Below are positions 7,159 through 11,332 of a stretch of DNA of 11,332 nt, piece after piece. How positions within the stretch are numbered: position 1 is the stretch's first letter; every line of letters starts with the position of its first letter. Source of the stretch: Euperipatoides rowelli (Eukaryota > Onychophora > Udeonychophora > Euonychophora > Peripatopsidae); assembly GCA_003024985.2 (NCBI GenBank), contig PXIH01S0000240.1. One strand, given 5' to 3'. The notes beneath the pieces are model-generated. The model did not search any database and was not told the DNA's origin. It worked only from the letters and a program-made list of their open reading frames with translations. The translations under genes and the position numbers were made by a program.

Positions 7159-7557
7159 TTGTTTAATGATGATATTAAAGCATTAGATAATTGTGCACTA
7201 TTTATAAGAAGAAAAAATAATAGGTCTCATAAAATGTCTCCTTGGGTAGATGATGAAATAAAACTACTAATCAAAGATAAAAATTTAGCCAAAGAAAAAG
7301 CACTATGTTTGGATAACTACGAAATGTGGAATATCTATAAACAAAAGAAAAATAAACTAACAAAATTTATTAAGGGGGGAAAAAGATTACAGTATTTCAT
7401 GAACCTCATAATGTCAGCAAATGAAGATATAGTTAAATGTTGGAAAATCATAAATGAAGTAACAAGCAGAACTCAAAGCATTAAACACAAACAATCCCTG
7501 ATACAAGAAGACTTGCTAAATGACTTTTATATCAACAGGGAAATCAATATACAATAA
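7159..7557 (+). pseudogene. LINE linker between endonuclease and reverse transcriptase
   Basis: An unbroken frame of 132 codons with the pattern of the LINE linker: SPWVDDEIKLLIKDKNLAK, then a Tyr/Trp-spaced helix (NYEMWNIYKQKKNKLTKFIK), then DIVKCWKIINEVTSR. These blocks lie between endonuclease and RT in CR1/Jockey-type elements. It is bounded by frame breaks on both sides, so it is not an independent gene, although it is the longest intact piece of the element. No enzymatic role is known for this segment. Confidence 0.75.
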
Positions 7558-7861
7558 TAATAAGAACACCAGCACAACTAATTTGAATGACATTTAATTG
7601 AACTTGGAACATAATTTTGGCTTAACCAAGAAAGTTTTTCGTTTCACACCGATCGACTATGTCATAGTCAACAAATTGATAAATGACATTTCAGAAATAC
7701 AGCAGTAAGGATAGATGGTATTGATTTTTAAAATATCCTTTCCAATAACACTTGATTTCATCACTCTTCTGATAAACATATCACTCATGTACTGATTATA
7801 TCCGGACTGCTGAAAGAGGGCAGTTGTTACCCCAATTTGAAAAGGCGGCAAAACAAAAGAA

Positions 7862-8434
7862 CCAGCTAATTATCGACTGATTTCTGTACTTCCAATAATA
7901 AGTAAGGTTATTGAACGTATCGTTAAAACTCAACTGTCATACCTTGAGTCCATATCGTTTCTTAACACAAGACAATACGGTTTCAGAAAAAATAACTATA
8001 TGGAAACATGTTTAATTACTCTAACAAATTAATGGATGACAGCGATTGATAGTAATAATTCAATTCTAGTATCAACACTTGATTTGAGGAAAGCATTTGA
8101 TTGTGTCTCTATAGATCTCCTTTTGAAAAAATTGTTAAGTATTGGTATGGATAGGTTTACTTTGAAATGGTTTGTTAGCTACTTACAAGTTAGATGGCAA
8201 GCAGTGAAAATTGGAAATCAATTATCCAATTTCAAGAAAGTCCTTACAGGTGTCCCACAAGGAACTGTTCCAGAACCACTTTCTATTCTTTATAGTTTAC
8301 ATTAATGATATGCCCACCATCAATAAACTTTGTGATTTATTCATGTATGCAGATCTAATAATATTCATAAAGTGTAATAATATGACCTCTATGTTTAACA
8401 AATTTCAGTGTGACCTTAATCTCATATCAAATTG
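7862..8434 (+). pseudogene. Reverse transcriptase core relic of the LINE
   Basis: Fingers motif ANYRLISVLP...SKVIERIVK starts at 7862-7865, followed by QYGFRKNN. An in-frame TAA interrupts at 8030. Palm motif A is TLDLRKAFDCVS, with catalytic Asp in DLRKAFD at 8081-8101. Then come KWFVSYLQVRWQ and motif B GVPQG at 8249-8263. A frameshift follows, so the rest (YINDM and the catalytic box) continues in another frame. The catalytic box reads Y-A-D-L at 8346-8357, where live elements have Y-A-D-D, so the second metal-binding Asp is lost. Together with the frameshift and stop this shows a dead enzyme. Confidence 0.9.
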
Positions 8435-8559
8435 ATTAGATAGTAATCTGCAAATACATTACAAGAAAACAAAATGCACCATTTTAAGTACCAAATATAA
8501 TCATAGAAAGTATGATTTTTCTAACATTTCCTTTGACCTCTTTGGTTATAAAATAAATT

Positions 8560-9170
8560 TTTCCTCTGCTATAAAATTCCTAGGATATATAGATTATTTG
8601 ACTTGGAATGTGCAAGTTGAAAATTTGTCAAAAAGAGCGTTAAAAATCACTAAAATTTTATTTCGAGTTTGAAAGTACTTGGGTATTGAATAATTATGTT
8701 TATTATATAATGCCACAATAGCACTTCTTTTGAACTATTGTGACAGCGTTTGGGTAACTGTAGTGGTTAATTTAACAAAGATTACAAATAGTCCTAAACA
8801 CGGCTGCCAGAGCAATTATATTTGTCGGGGTGACATCTAGTGCTACTGAAGCTCTGTTTAAATTAGGATGGTTATCACTATATAAAAAGAGAATTTTACA
8901 CCTAGGACAACTGACAGGAAAATGCATAAATGAACAGTACAATCGAACTGAGAGAATTAATAAACTTTTCTATTATTCCTCACGAAATTAACACGACAGA
9001 AGCATAATAAAAATATATTGGTAAAATAAAAAACTTACTAATATGGGGAACTTAGCTTTTGTAAACTATGACACTTTACATTGGAACAAAATACCTCCAG
9101 AGATAAGAAATGCTCCATCACTTTAAAAAATATAGAAATTTATACTTCAGAAATGTAAAAGATTATTTTA
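8560..9170 (+). pseudogene. Thumb and C-terminal tail relic of the LINE polymerase
   Basis: After the catalytic box the sequence keeps family-typical blocks with many breaks: AIKFLGYIDYLTWN near 8570-8612, an ALLLNYCDSVW block near 8721-8752, a KKRILHLGQL block near 8885-8915, and WNKIPPEIRNAPS at 9082-9120, followed by a stop. The last block is characteristic of the C terminus of CR1/L2-like polymerases. Several stops and shifts separate the pieces. Confidence 0.75.
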
Positions 9171-9180
9171 TACACAGTAC

Positions 9181-10622
9181 ATTAACATTATATACAGTAC
9201 TTCATTGTATAGAGTGATTGGTTATATTTCTTAATGCATTGAGTCAGAGGTACAATGTGTATTTCCGGTAATAATTATTTTCTCTCCTAATTCTAACGAT
9301 AGGATCTAGAATAACATTTAGAATTATCTGAATGAAGATCCTGAAAAATATATACAGTAACATGATAACTTAAAAAATCATAATAGTCTAACTAAACAAC
9401 TTAAAATTAATTTAGCTTTCTTGATTACAATATCAAGCCCATAAAACCTTTTATTTTTGGCCAATTTAGTGATAGATTGCTAGTTCTATCCTCTACCTAT
9501 CTTTAAAATCCATAACAAAAATGGATGTAACTAGCTTAGACATTTTTATTAAGTTATAAATCAAATTTAATTTGTAGTTTTATTGTATTTTCGTGCTTTA
9601 GTTTTCCCATTAACAAGTTTGATTGGTTGCCCCATGCTTGTCATACTAACATGGAGGTATGTTCACCATGTTTAATAATTGATGTTTCGTGTGTTTATCT
9701 AATTATTTAAACTATCGTACTTTATGCTTTTGTAAAATTACTATACCTAAAGCTTATCATTTGTAGAATCTATGGAAAACATATTGAATTCAATATTATC
9801 GCTCCGACATAACTTAGCAAAAATCCTGGTGTGCATATTTTCAGACTTGGTGAGTTTTTAAAAAAAAATTATAATCCTTTCACTCTAAAATGCATTAATA
9901 TGATGCCAGGACTTTGATCACGAATGTTTTCAACCCACTGATTTGTACTTGATCGTCGATCAGAAATCTTTACATTGTGCACTTTCATAATTTGTAGGGG
10001 ATGAATTGGATTATTTCTGTGATCTCCCAGTCAACTAACTAATTCTATATCACTCAATTGACTGAATGAGATAAAGTTAATCACCTGATCTATGGTATGG
10101 TAAAAAAAAAAATCCTGTACTTTTGAAAAAAAGGGTATGGGAATGAGTTATTATCGATTCACTGTCCAGGAAATTTTTTGTTTTGTTTTTGCCACTTTTA
10201 ATTATAGATTGAAAGGGTTAAACATTTACTGCTTCGAATCGATAATGTTCATATTAACAAATCTTCAGACTTTTTTATTTTCCTCCAAAGTTAGAGTTGT
10301 GTTACGTAGTAAAATGACCCTCAACATTGCTATTGTTTACAAATAACTTACAAAGAAAGCAAATAAATTTCTCATCAAACAAGTGAAAAATATTTCTACT
10401 GCCACTCACTGTCAAATTGTCTTCCTGGTCAATGTTAGGTGTGTTAGGGATATTCGTTACTTAAAAATTTTTCAGTTTTCCATATATCAATTATGATTAA
10501 ACATTTTGGAATATGTACATGGGGCTTGCCAATTTAGTGGAAAACAATGACTAGTGGGGGGAAAAAATATGACTTGCAGTACATGTAACCAGATTTTAAT
10601 ATGTTTTAAAATTTTGTTGTAG
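9181..10622. other. Intron sequence with no gene; minor palindromes only
   Basis: A+T-rich DNA without a supported exon, repeat array or transposon end. The only structure seen is a 13-bp palindrome TGATCGTCGATCA at 9950-9962 and an 11-bp inverted repeat, ATTATCGATTC at 10150-10160 with its complement at 10236-10246. The 69-codon open frame at 10137-10346 has no protein-like signature. Confidence 0.6.
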
Positions 10623-10701
10623 GCCAGAGAATATTTCTAAATTTACAGTATCTGGCCAGGGCCGGGTTTTTCCAGGCCTTAAAGAAATTCTTGGATCTTG
10701 A
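10623..10701 (+). CDS. Candidate alternative terminal exon of MRTF
   Basis: A T-rich tract and TTGTTGTAG acceptor end at 10622. Joined to the phase-2 donor at 4800, the frame continues from Arg (AG|G) with PENISKFTVSGQGRVFPGLK and then EILGS to a TGA at 10699-10701. The piece is locally more G+C-rich than its surroundings. An AATAAA lies at 10833-10838, followed within about 12 bases by an A-run, so a complete 3' exon could fit. It would give an MRTF lacking the usual activation domain. The residues match no MRTF segment I know, and a phase-compatible short ORF can arise by chance, so this is a candidate only. Confidence 0.2.
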
Positions 10702-10832
10702 CAAAATTTAAAATGGATAATTCGGTTCAAAGAAGAAAGCTGAAATGCCTTTTAGAAGTCTATTTTTCTTGAAGATATACTGTATATTAAACTGCATTTA
10801 GATTACTAAATGTTACACATTATCAGGACATT

Positions 10833-10838
10833 AATAAA
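10833..10838 (+). promoter_or_regulatory. AATAAA poly(A) signal motif followed by an A-run
   Basis: AATAAA is followed by a T-rich spacer of about 10 bases and then an 11-A run ending at 10859. It could serve the candidate terminal exon at 10623 or mark the 3' tail of a retroposed sequence. In A+T-rich DNA the hexamer alone is weak evidence. Confidence 0.3.
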
Positions 10839-10859
10839 GTTATTTTTTAAAAAAAAAAC

Positions 10860-11239
10860 ATTGGATGAACTTCATATTACAGTTGAAAATAATAATTTCT
10901 ATAAATGTCTACAATGTTATTATATAAGCTATTGAGAATGTGAAATGTCATATGAAATTTGAACTTTTTAAATAAATCTCAATTGTTATACCATGACATT
11001 TCTGTTTGTGAAAATACATCACTTTAGTGATTGATCATCATGGACGATTAAAACATTGCACGGGACACAGGCAACAGAAACCACAGATGTTGATAATATA
11101 TTGTGTATAAATAATTCAAATGAATTTAAGTTTATCCATATAAAGGCAACTCTGCTTGATACTGTTGATAATATAAAGATCATCCAGTCATTAAAATTGT
11201 ATCTCTTGTAACCTGTGTTGCATACTGTATTGGATTTCT
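10860..11239. other. Intron sequence with no identifiable feature
   Basis: A+T-rich, with no open frame of interest. A 13-bp direct repeat TGTTGATAATATA at 11088-11100 and 11163-11175 is the only structure seen. Confidence 0.55.
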
Positions 11240-11332
11240 TTAACCTTCAAGCGGTCGCGGTCAAAATTTTAACATGAGCGGTTGCGTGTCGTAAATTTTA
11301 CGACTCATAGAATCCTCTGTATAAAAGTTTCC
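11240..11332. mobile_element. Possible piggyBac-like terminus at TTAA, cut by the window edge
   Basis: A TTAA at 11240-11243 is followed by CCTTCAAGCGGTCGCGGTC, a change to CpG-rich sequence after kilobases of CpG-poor intron. Two similar modules follow, AGCGGTCGCGG... (11250) and AGCGGTTGCGT... (11276), with the inverted repeat GTCGTAAA-T-TTTACGAC at 11288-11304. TTAA targets, a CC start, GCGGTCGCG-type blocks and GTCGTAAA palindromes recur at ends of piggyBac-like elements and their MITEs in arthropods. The other end is outside the window, so neither the element nor its type is proven. Confidence 0.45.

Larger units (their letters stand above)
6480..9180 (+). mobile_element. Decayed non-LTR retrotransposon (CR1/L2/Jockey-like), sense to MRTF
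   Basis: The fragments line up in the order of a LINE second ORF: an apurinic-type endonuclease, a linker, a reverse transcriptase, and a C-terminal tail with WNKIPPEIRNAPS (9082-9120). The endonuclease / RT / x-WN-x-LP-x-EIR-x-tail order without RNase H suggests the CR1/L2/Jockey group; the exact clade is not resolved. Frameshifts and stops occur throughout, so it is inactive. No first ORF, 5' end, target duplication or 3' microsatellite tail could be fixed, so the limits are approximate. It lies in the MRTF intron in the same orientation as the gene. Confidence 0.88.

Noticed and set aside
10150-10246. 11-bp inverted repeat (ATTATCGATTC and complement) as a MITE or hairpin RNA
   Set aside because: The arms are short, the loop is 75 bases, and there are no target duplications or terminal motifs.
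10623-10660. GGCCAGA ... TCTGGCC inverted repeat as a terminator or regulatory hairpin
   Set aside because: 7-bp arms with a 22-base loop in a eukaryotic intron; no supporting context.
11088-11175. 13-bp direct repeat TGTTGATAATATA as a target-site duplication
   Set aside because: Only two A+T-rich copies with no element ends between them; expected by chance at this composition.
1-11332. CRISPR array, defence island, tRNA/rRNA genes or bacterial operon
   Set aside because: No regularly spaced repeats, no tRNA-like clover structure or A/B boxes noticed, and gene structure is clearly spliced eukaryotic.

Overview
The window looks like nuclear DNA of an arthropod, most likely an insect with a fairly large, A+T-rich genome. 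The signs are GT..AG introns with T-rich acceptors, a long intron full of decayed transposons, and one clearly recognisable host gene. That gene is the myocardin-related transcription factor (MRTF / MAL-D), the actin-regulated coactivator of SRF. I found no bacterial, phage or CRISPR-like system, and no evidence for a wholly new system.

Left part (1-2146): the first ~205 bp are CpG-dense (16 CpGs), unlike the rest, and look like a promoter or first-exon region. They contain a short ATG-plus-donor segment (37-76) whose phase fits the MRTF exon at 2147, and a small unexplained ORF ending at a TAA that overlaps an AATAAA. Then come a purine-rich block (about 590-1510) holding a minisatellite with an AAGATGCAGAA core (1256-1500), a 21-T run, and plain A+T-rich intron.

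Middle (2147-4800): two MRTF coding exons on the + strand, separated by a 289-bp phase-1 intron. The first carries an RPEL actin-binding motif equivalent to the third RPEL of vertebrate MRTFs. The second is a single 2203-bp exon with the basic/Q-box region, the SAP domain, an SP-rich segment, the leucine zipper and a ~150-residue Gln/Leu tract. It ends at a perfect CAG|GTAAGT donor in phase 2. The first RPELs and the C-terminal activation domain are not visible, so the gene is partial here.

Right part (4801-11332): the large downstream intron. It holds a (TAG)6(TAA)5 microsatellite, a pair of 54-bp direct repeats, an intact-ended hAT MITE of 285 bp with exact 8-bp target duplications, a possible minus-strand LTR-element remnant, and a decayed ~2.7 kb sense-oriented non-LTR retrotransposon with endonuclease and reverse transcriptase motifs. 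Near the right edge are a phase-compatible candidate alternative terminal exon (10623) with a downstream AATAAA, and a TTAA-flanked, piggyBac-like terminus cut by the window edge.
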